Part shown: positions 1 to 8,968 of the stretch, in pieces
Position numbering within the stretch: the stretch's first letter is position 1
Layout of the letters: each line of letters begins with the position of its first letter
Assembly: GCF_000455325.1 (NCBI RefSeq)
Contig: NZ_HG322951.1
Span: 2,847,543 to 2,887,448 of the forward strand
Length of the DNA: 39,906 nucleotides
DNA from: Mycolicibacterium septicum DSM 44393
Lineage (GTDB): Bacteria; Actinomycetota; Actinomycetes; Mycobacteriales; Mycobacteriaceae
Direction of reading: 5' to 3'
The notes under the pieces: model-generated
Database searches by the model: none
What the model saw: only the letters and a program-made list of their open reading frames with translations
Told to the model about the DNA's origin: nothing
Position numbers and translations under genes: made by a program

Positions 1-1469
1 TCGCCGCCTACGAGCCCGTGATGGGCATGGAGGTGCACGTCGAGCTGTCCACGGCCACCAAGATGTTCTGCGGCTGCGCCAACCGGTTCGGTGCGGAGCC
101 CAACACGCTGGTCTGCCCGGTCTGCCTCGGGCTGCCGGGTTCTCTGCCGGTGCTCAACGAGGCGGCCGTGGAGGCGGCGATCCGCATCGGCCTGGCGCTC
201 AACTGCGATATCGCACCGTGGGGCCGGTTCGCCCGGAAGAACTACTTCTACCCGGACCAGCCGAAGAACTACCAGATCTCGCAATACGACGAGCCGATCG
301 CGATCAACGGATACCTCGACGTGCCGCTCGATGACGGCACCACCTTCCGCGTCGAGATCGAGCGTGCGCACATGGAGGAGGACACCGGCAAGCTGACCCA
401 CCTGGGCAGCGACACCGGCCGCATCGCGGGTGCGACGACCTCGTTGGCCGACTTCAACCGCGCCGGCGTTCCACTGATCGAGATCGTCAGCAGGCCCATC
501 GAGGGGACCGGGGCGCGTGCGCCGGAGATCGCCCGCGCCTACGTCACTGCCCTGCGAGATCTGCTGCGCGGCTTGGATGTATCGGATGTGCGGATGGACC
601 AGGGATCGATGCGGTGTGACTCGAACCTGTCTCTCAAACCGATCGGCGCCACCGAGTTCGGCACCCGCACCGAAACCAAGAACGTGAACTCGCTCAAGAG
701 CGTCGAGGTTGCGGTCCGGTACGAAATGCGCCGTCAGGCAGCAGTTCTCAATTCCGGCGGCACCATCACCCAGGAGACCAGGCATTTCCACGAGGATGGC
801 TACACCTCGCCGGGGCGCAGCAAGGAGACCGCGGAGGATTACCGCTACTTCCCCGAGCCTGACCTGGAACCGGTCGCTCCCAGCGCCGAGTTGGTCGAGC
901 GGTTGCGCCAGACCATCCCTGAGCTGCCGTGGTTGGCGCGCAAGCGGATTCAGGAGGACTGGGGCATCTCCGACGAGGTGATGCGCGACCTGGTCAACGC
1001 CGGTGCGGTCGAGTTGGTGGCAGCCACCGTCGGGCACGGCGCCTCCAGCGAGGCCGCCCGCGCCTGGTGGGGCAACTTCCTGGTGCAGAAGGCGAACGAG
1101 TCCGATGTCGAGCTTGAGGCATTGCCCATCACCCCGGCCCAGGTGGCCGCCGTGGTCAAGCTCGTCGACGACGGCAAGCTGTCCAACAAGCTGGCCCGCC
1201 AGGTGATCGAGGGCGTGCTGGCCGGTGAGGGAGAACCCGAGCAGGTGATGACCGACCGCGGGTTGGCGCTCGTGCGTGATGACTCGGTGATCCAGGCCGC
1301 TGTGGACGAGGCGCTGGCCGCCAACCCTGACGTCGCCGACAAGATCCGTGGCGGCAAGATCCAGGCCGCCGGCGCGATCGTCGGTGCGGTGATGAAGGCG
1401 ACCAAGGGCTCGGCGGACGCCGCCCGGGTTCGTGAGTTGGTCCTGGCCGCGTGCGGCCAGAGCGGGTAA
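1..1469 (+). CDS. gatB: Aspartyl/glutamyl-tRNA amidotransferase subunit B (5' end outside window)
   Basis: GatB is the kinase/amidotransferase subunit of GatCAB, which converts Glu-tRNA(Gln) to Gln-tRNA(Gln) (and Asp-tRNA(Asn) to Asn-tRNA(Asn)) in the cytoplasm. The reading frame is already open at base 3 (Ala-Ala-Tyr-Glu-Pro before the GTG at 18), so the true start lies left of the window; roughly 25 N-terminal residues are missing compared with the mycobacterial family length of about 500. Visible signatures are the GMEVHVEL start of the catalytic core, the zinc-type cysteines CGC...CPVC, the [19 protein letters not shown] block and the helical YqeY-like tail ending in the TAA at 1467. It faces the tetR gene convergently with a gap of 7 bases. 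It fits functionally with gltX and tRNA-Gln further along, the other parts of the indirect Gln-tRNA route. Identification is secure. Confidence 0.97.
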   Translation, partial: AAYEPVMGMEVHVELSTATKMFCGCANRFGAEPNTLVCPVCLGLPGSLPVLNEAAVEAAIRIGLALNCDIAPWGRFARKNYFYPDQPKNYQISQYDEPIAINGYLDVPLDDGTTFRVEIERAHMEEDTGKLTHLGSDTGRIAGATTSLADFNRAGVPLIEIVSRPIEGTGARAPEIARAYVTALRDLLRGLDVSDVRMDQGSMRCDSNLSLKPIGATEFGTRTETKNVNSLKSVEVAVRYEMRRQAAVLNSGGTITQETRHFHEDGYTSPGRSKETAEDYRYFPEPDLEPVAPSAELVERLRQTIPELPWLARKRIQEDWGISDEVMRDLVNAGAVELVAATVGHGASSEAARAWWGNFLVQKANESDVELEALPITPAQVAAVVKLVDDGKLSNKLARQVIEGVLAGEGEPEQVMTDRGLALVRDDSVIQAAVDEALAANPDVADKIRGGKIQAAGAIVGAVMKATKGSADAARVRELVLAACGQSG

Positions 1470-1476
1470 CCGCCCG

Positions 1477-2106
1477 TCAGCTCATCGGACCGGCGAACAT
1501 CGTCATCGCCGCGGCGGCATACTGCTCGAGCCGCTCGCGCGGGTAGTTGTCCGGATCGTGCACGGCCAGGCGGCCGAGCATCTCGGCGAACGAGAGCAGG
1601 GTGTGGCCGAGCAGCTCGGGATCCAGCGTGGACAGCCGGGGGTCCACCGCGATGCCGGCTTTCGCCATTTGCTCGACCTGCGTGAGGATCTGGTTGCGGG
1701 CGTTGCGGACGGCCGCGCGGTAGTCCCGCGGAGCGCTGTCGGGCACGGTGAGGATGAGCCGCCAGCGGGTCGGGTTCTCCAACACGCAACGCAGGAACCC
1801 GGTGACGGTCGCGGTGTAGGCGTCCGTCGGGCCCGCGACGGACAGCTTCTTGGGCAGGGCGCTCAGTACCTGGCTCAGCCCGTTCTGGTGTTCGCGGATG
1901 AGCAGGGCGGTCACCAACTCGGTGCGCGTGCGGAACGCGGTGTAGAGGACAGGTTTGCCGACCCCGCCGGCCTCGGCGACGGCCTCCATCCTCAGCTCGT
2001 GCAAGGGGCAGTCGTGGAGCACGGTCATCGCCGCGTCCAGCAGTTGCTCGCGCCGTTCTTCACGCGGTAGCCGCGGTGCATATCTGCGGCGCTGGCGGTC
2101 AGGCAC
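1477..2106 (-). CDS. TetR-family transcriptional regulator
   Basis: A 209-residue TetR-type repressor. The N-terminal helix-turn-helix is visible (RREQLLDAAMTVL followed by MEAVAEAGGVGKPVLYTAF); the C-terminal part is a helical ligand-binding domain with no recognisable ligand. The open frame extends upstream to 2385, with an ATG at 2136, but I chose the GTG at 2106. A TTAGAA / 17-base spacer / TACCAT promoter ends 7 bases before it, which predicts a leaderless mRNA, and a palindrome covers that promoter. Downstream of the palindrome the protein begins VPDRQRRRYAPRLPREER, a normal basic N-terminus for the family. The gene is convergent with gatB and lies 101 bases beyond lppZ on the same strand. 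Target genes cannot be read from sequence; autoregulation is inferred from the operator position. Confidence 0.88.
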   Translation of the reverse strand: MPDRQRRRYAPRLPREERREQLLDAAMTVLHDCPLHELRMEAVAEAGGVGKPVLYTAFRTRTELVTALLIREHQNGLSQVLSALPKKLSVAGPTDAYTATVTGFLRCVLENPTRWRLILTVPDSAPRDYRAAVRNARNQILTQVEQMAKAGIAVDPRLSTLDPELLGHTLLSFAEMLGRLAVHDPDNYPRERLEQYAAAAMTMFAGPMS

Positions 2107-2112
2107 CCGGCC

Positions 2113-2137
2113 AATGGTACGTGATAGTCGAACCATT
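2113..2137 (-). promoter_or_regulatory. Palindromic operator overlapping the tetR promoter
   Basis: A 25-bp imperfect palindrome with outer arms AATGGT/ACCATT and inner CG/CG matches at symmetric positions. The TACCAT arm doubles as the -10 of the predicted tetR promoter (-35 TTAGAA at 2142-2137, 17-base spacer, start GTG at 2106). A repressor bound here would block polymerase, as in autoregulated TetR genes. The symmetry is seen directly; binding is inferred. Confidence 0.6.
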
Positions 2138-2237
2138 TCTAAGGGCGCGTTATGCGCGTTGTATGCATCTCGACCCGTCGCCACGGCTGTCTCCGGTCGG
2201 GACCGGAGGGGCGATCTAGAACGAAATGTCTTGTGGC

Positions 2238-3359
2238 TCAGGTGTTGTCGGCATTGCTGCGCGGGAAGCCGCCGCCCTGCGGGAAGAGCGGGAAGACGAC
2301 GTCGTCGAAGCTCTCCGCATCTCCGGCCGTCCGGTTCACCGTCGCGCCCCACACGTTGCCGTCGGGGGAGAGCTGCAACGCCCACGCGTGACCGCGCACG
2401 TTCTCCCGGACCACCTCAGGGTCGCCGGTGACCGCGCCGGTGTCGGGTGCCAGCCGCACGGCGACGGTCTTCTTGGAGCTGACCAGGTTGACCAACACCG
2501 TGCCCTCCAGCGCAGCGCACCCGGCGACGCCGGGTCGGTCCGGCCACGTCCACACGGTGGACACCTTGGAATCCTTGGTGATCCGCTGCAGCCGATCCGC
2601 GCTGGGAGTGCGGTCGGTGACGTAGAGCGAGCCGTCCGACGCATCGACACACATGGCTCCGGCGGCGCCAAGTCCGCTGAGCGCCGTGGTGACCGGGGCC
2701 TGGTTGACCGTGGTGGGCTGCTCGATGCGCAGCACCTTGCCTGCCAGTGATGCGGGATCGGCGGCCAGTGCCGGATCGCCCGCATCGCCGGTCTGCACCA
2801 ACAGGGTGGTCTTGCTGGTGAAGGTCAGCGACCCCATATTGCCGCTGGCGCCCTTGGGGATGCCGGTGAGAATCGGCTTGGGCACGTCGCCGTCGGCGAT
2901 GCGGATCACCCGGTTGTCGGTCGGTGTGCTCACGTAGGCGTACATCAGCCGGTCCTGGCCGTAGGTCGGCGACAACACGATGTCCATCAGGCCGCCGTCG
3001 CCGGACGGATCGACGGGGATCATCACCTTGACCTTCGGCTCGGCCTTCACCGACACCTGCTTGACCGCGCCGGTGAGCCGCTCACCGACCAGCGCGGACT
3101 GGCTGTCGGGGAGCATGATCAAACCGCTGGTGCTGTCCAGGCAGCCCTGCATCACGCCCGTTGCCTTGCATTCCTTGGGGAACGGCTTGGCCGGCAGTGG
3201 TGGCGGTGGCGGCGGGGTCGTCGTCGGCCCCGGCTCCATCTTCGGTGCAGTGGTGAAAGGCTCGGACTGGGCCGCGTCGAATCGGGCACAGCCCGAACCG
3301 ACCAGCATCGCGGCGCACAGAACGGCGGCCACCCCCGTCATCCGCCGGCGCGATTTCAT
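2238..3359 (-). CDS. lppZ: Putative lipoprotein LppZ (beta-propeller)
   Basis: A 373-residue exported lipoprotein, the same length as M. tuberculosis LppZ as I recall it. The signal peptide (MKSRRRMTGVAAVLCAAMLV) ends in a lipobox-like GSGC, where Cys would be lipidated. A Thr/Pro-rich linker with a run of six prolines follows, then a propeller-like domain of the glucose/sorbosone dehydrogenase type (DIVLSPTYGQDRLMYAYVS; SDGSLYVTDR; LQLSPDGNVWGATV). I start at the ATG at 3359 rather than the longer frame to 3410, because TAATCT at 3372-3367 sits 7 bases before it (leaderless) and the signal peptide then begins correctly. It is divergent from doxX. The substrate is unknown; an enzymatic role is not established for this family in mycobacteria. 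Confidence 0.92.
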   Translation of the reverse strand: MKSRRRMTGVAAVLCAAMLVGSGCARFDAAQSEPFTTAPKMEPGPTTTPPPPPPLPAKPFPKECKATGVMQGCLDSTSGLIMLPDSQSALVGERLTGAVKQVSVKAEPKVKVMIPVDPSGDGGLMDIVLSPTYGQDRLMYAYVSTPTDNRVIRIADGDVPKPILTGIPKGASGNMGSLTFTSKTTLLVQTGDAGDPALAADPASLAGKVLRIEQPTTVNQAPVTTALSGLGAAGAMCVDASDGSLYVTDRTPSADRLQRITKDSKVSTVWTWPDRPGVAGCAALEGTVLVNLVSSKKTVAVRLAPDTGAVTGDPEVVRENVRGHAWALQLSPDGNVWGATVNRTAGDAESFDDVVFPLFPQGGGFPRSNADNT

Positions 3360-3366
3360 GCCCGCA

Positions 3367-3372
3367 AGATTA
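3367..3372 (-). promoter_or_regulatory. -10 hexamer of lppZ
   Basis: On the minus strand TAATCT lies 7 bases before the ATG at 3359, the usual mycobacterial spacing for a transcript beginning at the start codon. This decides the lppZ start. Confidence 0.5.
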
Positions 3373-3482
3373 CGGATGCCTCGGCAGTGCGCGCCACGTC
3401 GGGACCGCACGTCCTTCCCATAGCAGCCCGATACCAGGCAGAAGCGCCGGGGTAAATACCCGGATCGAACCGAACTTGCACT

Positions 3483-3488
3483 TACCCT
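3483..3488 (+). promoter_or_regulatory. -10 hexamer of doxX
   Basis: TACCCT followed by 7 bases and the GTG start at 3496. No Shine-Dalgarno sequence precedes the start, which agrees with a leaderless transcript. Confidence 0.5.
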
Positions 3489-3495
3489 GGCAGCT

Positions 3496-4338
3496 GTGAC
3501 CAGTCACTCGCAGGACCCGCAAGCCTGGCAACGACCGGGTTACTCGGACGATTCCGCCAGGCCGGCCGGAGCCAGCCTGGTCGACCCGGAAGACGACCTG
3601 CCGTCGGCGACGTACGGCGGGGACTTCGAAACCACCGCGATTCCGCGCTACGACGCCAAATCGGGCGACCAGGGGGCATTCAGCCTGGTCTCCGACCCTG
3701 AACCACTGCCGTATGTGCAATCCGGCGGGCCCGCCCCGATGGGGCCCTTCGCGGCCGAGCCGGCCGAGATCGAGCGCGACGAGTTCGTCGACGACCGCAT
3801 CAAGGCTGCCGGGCGGCGGGGCACCCAGGATCTCGGACTGCTGATCCTGCGCGTGGCTCTCGGCGGGCTGATGATCATCCACGGCCTGCAGAAGGCATTC
3901 GGTTGGTGGGGCGGCCCGGGACTGGACGGGTTCAACACCTCACTGGGTGAGATGGGCTTCAAGAACGCCGACATCCTGACCTATGCCGCCACCGGCGGCC
4001 AGATCGCGGCGGGTGTCCTGCTGGTTCTGGGGCTGTTCACGCCGATCGCGGCGGCAGGCGCACTGGCTTACCTGATCAACGGGGTGCTCGCCACGGCGAT
4101 GGCCGCCCACGAGCAGGCCCGGCTCTCGGAAGTCATCACCGACGGCACCGAATATCGGATGATCGTCGTCGTGGCCGCGGCCGCGATCATCCTGACCGGC
4201 CCGGGTCGCTACGGGTTCGATGCCGGTCGTGGCTGGGCCCGGCGGCCGTTCGTCGGATCATTCGTGGCGCTGCTGCTCGGTGTGGCCGGCGGCATCGCCA
4301 TCTGGGTGTTCCTCAACGGCGGTAACCCGCTCGGCTGA
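3496..4338 (+). CDS. DoxX-family integral membrane protein
   Basis: A 280-residue protein with a hydrophilic N-terminal arm of about 110 residues, rich in Asp, Pro and Gly, then a four-helix DoxX membrane domain (LGLLILRVALGGLMIIHGLQ; helices around GGQIAAGVLLVLGLFTPI, a third near IVVVAAAAIIL, and VALLLGVAGGIAIWVFL). It is the positional equivalent of Rv3005c. In M. tuberculosis that DoxX protein was reported to form a membrane complex with a thiosulfate sulfurtransferase and superoxide dismutase in redox defence; transfer of that role here is inference. The GTG start is supported by a leaderless promoter. The gene is convergent with the PH-domain gene, 14 bases apart. Confidence 0.9.
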   Translation: MTSHSQDPQAWQRPGYSDDSARPAGASLVDPEDDLPSATYGGDFETTAIPRYDAKSGDQGAFSLVSDPEPLPYVQSGGPAPMGPFAAEPAEIERDEFVDDRIKAAGRRGTQDLGLLILRVALGGLMIIHGLQKAFGWWGGPGLDGFNTSLGEMGFKNADILTYAATGGQIAAGVLLVLGLFTPIAAAGALAYLINGVLATAMAAHEQARLSEVITDGTEYRMIVVVAAAAIILTGPGRYGFDAGRGWARRPFVGSFVALLLGVAGGIAIWVFLNGGNPLG

Positions 4339-4352
4339 TCGCGGGGAACTGC

Positions 4353-4742
4353 TCAGGCGTACGGATTCGGTACGCGGCCGCCGCTCACCTCGGTCAGCAA
4401 CGGCAGTGTTGCGAAGGTCACGGCGGGCAGGCGCAGGTCGGTTCCGTCGTTCAGATCGGCGATCGCCCATGACGACCGGTCGAACCGCAGCCCCTTGATA
4501 TCGCTCCACGCCACCGTGCGGCTGCGCGTGAGAGACCGCGCGGTGACGGTGTCGGCATCGGCGGTGGTGCGGTACCGGATGATGGCCGCCGACAACGCAA
4601 CCGGGATCACCAACAGCACCGAGAACAGGGTGGGATTGCTCAGAACCAGGGTCAGCAGGCCGAGCGTCAGGAAGCCGACTGCCAGGTGCGCCATGGGCGA
4701 TATCCGGATGACGACAGGGGTGGTTGCCGATCGTGCGCTCAC
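4353..4742 (-). CDS. cfp6: Small PH-domain membrane protein (Cfp6-like)
   Basis: A 129-residue protein with two adjacent hydrophobic segments near the N-terminus (HLAVGFLTLGLLTLVLSN and LFSVLLVIPVALSAAIIRY), followed by a bacterial PH-like beta domain containing SRTVAWSDIKGLRFDRSSW and ending in VPNPYA. Position and architecture match Rv3004 (Cfp6, the low-molecular-weight antigen 6). The biochemical function is unknown in the family. The start is a GTG at 4742 with AAGGATG-like upstream sequence. It is divergent from the ilvB leader, and a perfect palindrome sits between the two. Confidence 0.85.
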   Translation of the reverse strand: MSARSATTPVVIRISPMAHLAVGFLTLGLLTLVLSNPTLFSVLLVIPVALSAAIIRYRTTADADTVTARSLTRSRTVAWSDIKGLRFDRSSWAIADLNDGTDLRLPAVTFATLPLLTEVSGGRVPNPYA

Positions 4743-4779
4743 AGGTTCATCCTTGCACCACCGGGTCGGCAGGCCCGCC

Positions 4780-4800
4780 GGCCGTCACCCGGTGACGGCC
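4780..4800. promoter_or_regulatory. Perfect 21-bp palindrome upstream of the ilvB promoter
   Basis: Arms GGCCGTCACC and GGTGACGGCC around a single central C. The centre lies about 63 bases before the predicted ilvB leader transcription start and about 48 bases before the divergent cfp6 start codon. No T-run follows on either strand, so a regulator site is more likely than a terminator. The protein that might bind it is unknown. Confidence 0.55.
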
Positions 4801-4814
4801 CCGCGTGAAGCAAT

Positions 4815-4844
4815 TTGACCTTTAACCTGTACGACAGCTACCGT
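4815..4844 (+). promoter_or_regulatory. ilvBNC promoter
   Basis: A -35 TTGACC (4815-4820), 18-base spacer and -10 TACCGT (4839-4844), placing the transcript start at or just before the ATG of the leader ORF at 4853. This is the best match to a primary sigma-factor promoter in the window. Confidence 0.65.
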
Positions 4845-4852
4845 CAAGTGCT

Positions 4853-4924
4853 ATGCAGACCCCCGGATTGCTCGTAGTAATTGGTTGGCGCGTTGATGCC
4901 GCGCTGGCCCTCTGCCGGGCATAG
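4853..4924 (+). CDS. ilvL: ilvB leader peptide (23 aa, attenuator control)
   Basis: The frame ATG...TAG encodes MQTPGLLVVIGWRVDAALAL followed by Cys-Arg-Ala. Residues 6-10 are Leu-Leu-Val-Val-Ile, followed by a further Val and two Leu: the three products of the operon it precedes. It starts at or within a base or two of the predicted transcript start, so it is probably leaderless. The 3' part of the ORF is one arm of a 14-bp stem (4886-4899 with 4931-4944, one G-U pair), and a terminator follows at once. This is the layout of classical ribosome-mediated attenuation as known for ilvBNC in Corynebacterium. Function is inferred from structure; the peptide itself is probably not a working protein. 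Confidence 0.75.
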   Translation: MQTPGLLVVIGWRVDAALALCRA

Positions 4925-4943
4925 CAAACCGCATCGACGCGCC

Positions 4944-4978
4944 ACCCTCGTACAGCTGCCGGCTGACGGGGGTTTTTT
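4944..4978 (+). terminator. Intrinsic terminator of the ilv attenuator
   Basis: Stem CCC-T-CGT-(A)-CAGC / GCTG-ACG-G-GGG with a TGCCG loop and one bulged A, followed directly by six T residues (4973-4978). An alternative pairing of 4908-4918 with 4959-4970 (CCGG-type core) would disrupt it and could act as antiterminator; that pairing contains two mismatches and is tentative. Confidence 0.8.
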
Positions 4979-5060
4979 ATTTGCCCAACAAGCGCGCCGT
5001 AACCATTGAAAAATTGAAATTCCTGAACAGGAACGTGACGCAAACCGTGAAGAGGACATC

Positions 5061-6923
5061 GTGAGCGCACCGACAACGCGACCGCCGGCCCGGTCAGGAG
5101 CCGCGCCTGCCAATGGCGCAGCCAAGACCCAATCAGATTCGGGGCAGCCCAAGCGGGTTGCACCGCAGCAGCTCACCGGCGCCCAGGCGGTCGTCCGGTC
5201 GCTGGAAGAGCTCGGCGTCGACATCGTCTTCGGGATCCCCGGCGGCGCTGTGCTGCCGGTCTACGATCCGCTGTTCGACTCGCAGAAGCTGCGCCACGTG
5301 CTGGTTCGGCACGAGCAGGGCGCCGGCCACGCGGCCAGCGGCTATGCCCACGCCACCGGCAAGGTCGGCGTGATGATGGCGACGTCGGGCCCCGGCGCAA
5401 CCAACCTGATCACCCCGCTGGCCGACGCCCAGATGGACTCCATCCCGGTCGTGGCCATCACCGGGCAGGTGGGTCGCGCCCTGATCGGCACCGACGCCTT
5501 CCAGGAAGCCGATATCACCGGCATGACCATGCCGATCACCAAGCACAACTTCCTGGTGCGCAACGGTGACGACATCGCCCAGGTGATGGCCGAGGCCTTC
5601 CACATCGCCAGCTCGGGCCGTCCGGGCGCGGTGCTCGTCGACGTCCCCAAGGACATCCTGCAGGGCCAGTGCACCTTCTCCTGGCCGCCGCAGCTGGACC
5701 TGCCCGGCTACAAGCCGAACACCAAGCCGCACAGCCGTCAGGTGCGCGAGGCCGCCAAGCTGATCGCCGCGGCGCGCAAGCCGGTGCTCTACGTCGGCGG
5801 CGGTGTCATCCGTGGTGAGGCCAGTGCCGAACTGCTCGAGCTGGCCGAGCTGACCGGCATCCCGGTCGTCACCACGCTCATGGCCCGCGGCGCGTTCCCG
5901 GACAGCCACCCGCAGCACCTGGGTATGCCGGGCATGCACGGCACCGTGGCCGCGGTGGGCGCATTGCAGAAGAGCGACCTGCTGATCGCCCTGGGCACCC
6001 GGTTCGACGACCGGGTCACCGGCCAGCTGTCCACCTTCGCCCCCGAGGCGAAGGTGATCCACGCCGACATCGACCCCGCCGAGATCGGCAAGAACCGGCA
6101 CGCCGACGTGCCGATCGTGGGTGACGTGAAGGCGGTCATCACCGATCTGATCGAGGTGCTGCGCCGCGACGGAACGACCAGCGCCGCACTGAAACTGGAC
6201 GGCTGGTGGGAGTACCTGTCCGGGCTGAAGTCGACCTACCCGCTGAGCTACGGCCCGCAGAGCGACGGCAGCCTGAGCCCCGAGTACGTCATCGAGAAGC
6301 TGGGCCAGATCGCCGGACCCGAAGCGGTCTACGTGGCCGGGGTGGGCCAGCACCAGATGTGGGCCGCGCAGTTCGTCAAGTACGAGAACCCCAAGACGTG
6401 GCTGAACTCGGGCGGTCTGGGCACCATGGGCTTCGCCGTCCCGGCAGCCATGGGCGCCAAGTTCGCCCGCCCCGAGGCCGAGGTGTGGGCCATCGACGGC
6501 GACGGCTGCTTCCAGATGACCAACCAGGAGCTGGCCACCTGCGCCATCGAGGGTGCGCCGATCAAGGTGGCGTTGATCAACAACGGCAACCTGGGCATGG
6601 TGCGGCAGTGGCAGACGCTGTTCTATGACCAGCGCTACAGCCAGACCGACCTGGCCACGCACTCACGCCGGATCCCGGACTTCGTCAAGCTGGCCGAGGC
6701 GCTGGGCTGCGTCGGGCTGCGCTGCGAGCGGCCCGAGGACGTCGAGGACGTCATCAACCAGGCCCGGGCCATCAACGACCGCCCGGTCGTCATCGACTTC
6801 ATCGTCGGTGCCGACGCGCAGGTGTGGCCGATGGTCGCCGCCGGTACCAGCAACGACGAGATCATGGCGGCCCGGGACATCCGGCCGCTGTTCGACGAAA
6901 ACGACGACGAGGGGCATGCCTGA
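5061..6923 (+). CDS. ilvB: Acetolactate synthase large (catalytic) subunit
   Basis: The 620-residue ThDP/FAD/Mg-dependent acetohydroxyacid synthase condenses two pyruvates (valine/leucine branch) or pyruvate and 2-ketobutyrate (isoleucine branch). The N-terminal domain shows [14 protein letters not shown] and the catalytic glutamate in [11 protein letters not shown] (about residue 85). The C-terminal ThDP site shows the [12 protein letters not shown]...[11 protein letters not shown] motif starting near residue 481. The start is a GTG at 5061 with AGAGGA 4-9 bases upstream. The first 35 residues form a low-complexity arm typical of mycobacterial IlvB1. Its stop overlaps the ilvN start by one base, so the two subunits are probably made in a coupled way. 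Expression is likely set by the upstream leader attenuator. Confidence 0.98.
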   Translation: MSAPTTRPPARSGAAPANGAAKTQSDSGQPKRVAPQQLTGAQAVVRSLEELGVDIVFGIPGGAVLPVYDPLFDSQKLRHVLVRHEQGAGHAASGYAHATGKVGVMMATSGPGATNLITPLADAQMDSIPVVAITGQVGRALIGTDAFQEADITGMTMPITKHNFLVRNGDDIAQVMAEAFHIASSGRPGAVLVDVPKDILQGQCTFSWPPQLDLPGYKPNTKPHSRQVREAAKLIAAARKPVLYVGGGVIRGEASAELLELAELTGIPVVTTLMARGAFPDSHPQHLGMPGMHGTVAAVGALQKSDLLIALGTRFDDRVTGQLSTFAPEAKVIHADIDPAEIGKNRHADVPIVGDVKAVITDLIEVLRRDGTTSAALKLDGWWEYLSGLKSTYPLSYGPQSDGSLSPEYVIEKLGQIAGPEAVYVAGVGQHQMWAAQFVKYENPKTWLNSGGLGTMGFAVPAAMGAKFARPEAEVWAIDGDGCFQMTNQELATCAIEGAPIKVALINNGNLGMVRQWQTLFYDQRYSQTDLATHSRRIPDFVKLAEALGCVGLRCERPEDVEDVINQARAINDRPVVIDFIVGADAQVWPMVAAGTSNDEIMAARDIRPLFDENDDEGHA

Positions 6924-7435
6924 TGAGCAACACCACCCCCACTCACACCCTGTCGGTGCTGGTCGAGGACAAGCCCGGCGTTCTCGCCCGGGTGGCGACG
7001 CTGTTCTCCCGTCGTGGCTACAACATCCAGTCCCTGGCGGTTGGTGCCACCGAGCAGAAGCACATGTCTCGGATGACGATCGTCGTCAGCGTCGAGGAAT
7101 CGCCGCTGGAGCAGATCACCAAGCAGCTCAACAAGCTGATCAACGTGATCAAGATCGTCGAGCAGGAGGACGACAGCTCGGTCTCCCGCGAACTCGCCTT
7201 GATCAAGGTGCGCGCCGACGCGACCAACCGCGGCCAGGTCATCGAAGCGGTGAACCTGTTCCGCGCCAAGGTCGTTGATGTTTCGACCGAGTCGCTGACA
7301 GTGGAGGCGACCGGTACGGCGGAGAAGCTGGAGGCCCTGCTGCGGGTCCTTGAGCCCTACGGTATCCGCGAGATCGCACAGTCGGGCATGGTGTCGGTCT
7401 CGCGTGGACCACGTGGTATCAGCGCAGTGAAGTAA
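6923..7435 (+). CDS. ilvN: Acetolactate synthase small (regulatory) subunit
   Basis: A 170-residue regulatory subunit that activates IlvB and carries valine feedback inhibition. An N-terminal ACT domain (HTLSVLVEDKPGVLARVATL) is followed by a C-terminal ACT-like domain ending VSVSRGPRGISAVK. The start ATG at 6923 shares its A with the ilvB stop (TGATG), which argues against the longer upstream frame. It is followed by a 55-base gap and ilvC in the same direction. Confidence 0.97.
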   Translation: MSNTTPTHTLSVLVEDKPGVLARVATLFSRRGYNIQSLAVGATEQKHMSRMTIVVSVEESPLEQITKQLNKLINVIKIVEQEDDSSVSRELALIKVRADATNRGQVIEAVNLFRAKVVDVSTESLTVEATGTAEKLEALLRVLEPYGIREIAQSGMVSVSRGPRGISAVK

Positions 7436-7484
7436 GCACGTCAAGTAGCGTTAATCGGCTGTAGAGCTAGAAAGAGAAGGATAA

Positions 7485-8504
<1,020 letters not shown>

Positions 8505-8518
8505 CTGCTGCGTTCACT

Positions 8519-8565
8519 GGCCAGTTATTGCACGCGAGCATCGAAAATGCGTGCAGTAACTGGCC
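8519..8565 (+). terminator. Terminator hairpin after ilvC
   Basis: A 17-bp stem (GGCCAGTTATTGCACGC with GCGTGCAGTAACTGGCC, one T-G pair) and 13-base loop, 14 bases after the ilvC stop, followed by a short TTT. It lies between convergent genes. The poor T-tail is common for mycobacterial terminators. Confidence 0.7.
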
Positions 8566-8576
8566 TTTCGGCTGTT

Positions 8577-8915
8577 CTAGACAAGTCGGTAGCCGATCGC
8601 GGCCAGCGTGCGGGCCACGTCCCTGCCGTCGGCACTGCCCGGAAGCTTCCCGGTGCCGTCGATCTGTAGAGCTTCACCGACGACGCCGTAGAGCTCGGTG
8701 GACACCGGGTCGTCGGGCTCGGCCGGTTCGATCCGACCGTCCGGGTGGATGCACTGCGCCCGCATGGCCCACATCGTCTGTGCGGCGGCGACGACGTTGT
8801 AGCCACACAGCGGCGGGCTCACGTGATAGAGCTTCATGTCGCCGACCGCGATGATCTTCATGACCGGATCGGTATGTGGCACGGAACCCACCAACCGAGC
8901 GATGCCAGTGTTCAC
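8577..8915 (-). CDS. Hypothetical protein, 112 aa
   Basis: I do not recognise this family. It is a soluble-looking protein without signal peptide or membrane helix; it contains two internal Cys (in PPLCGYN and RAQCIHPDGR) and an acidic middle (EPAEPDDPVSTELYGVVGEAL). The GTG start at 8915 is supported by TAGATT at 8927-8922, 6 bases upstream, i.e. a leaderless mRNA. Coding is supported by the promoter and by GC-rich third positions. It is convergent with ilvC and lies 53 bases beyond the glycine-rich secreted protein on the same strand. No function is assigned. Confidence 0.65.
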   Translation of the reverse strand: MNTGIARLVGSVPHTDPVMKIIAVGDMKLYHVSPPLCGYNVVAAAQTMWAMRAQCIHPDGRIEPAEPDDPVSTELYGVVGEALQIDGTGKLPGSADGRDVARTLAAIGYRLV

Positions 8916-8968
8916 CGCTCAAATCTAAGCGCCGGTGGGAGCGGCGCAGCGCAGCAGTTTTCGTCAGA

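Noticed and set aside
3496..3507. GTGAC-CA-GTCAC palindrome at the doxX start codon
   Set aside because: Arms are only 5 bp and lie in coding sequence; this is expected by chance.
4822..5060. T-box or small-molecule riboswitch upstream of ilvB
   Set aside because: No T-box consensus or specifier loop is visible, whereas a short ORF with ILV codons and a terminator fully explains the leader.
5133..6662. 509-codon minus-strand frame opposite ilvB
   Set aside because: It is a shadow of the ilvB codon pattern, with composition rich in His, Gly, Leu and Val and no recognisable domain.
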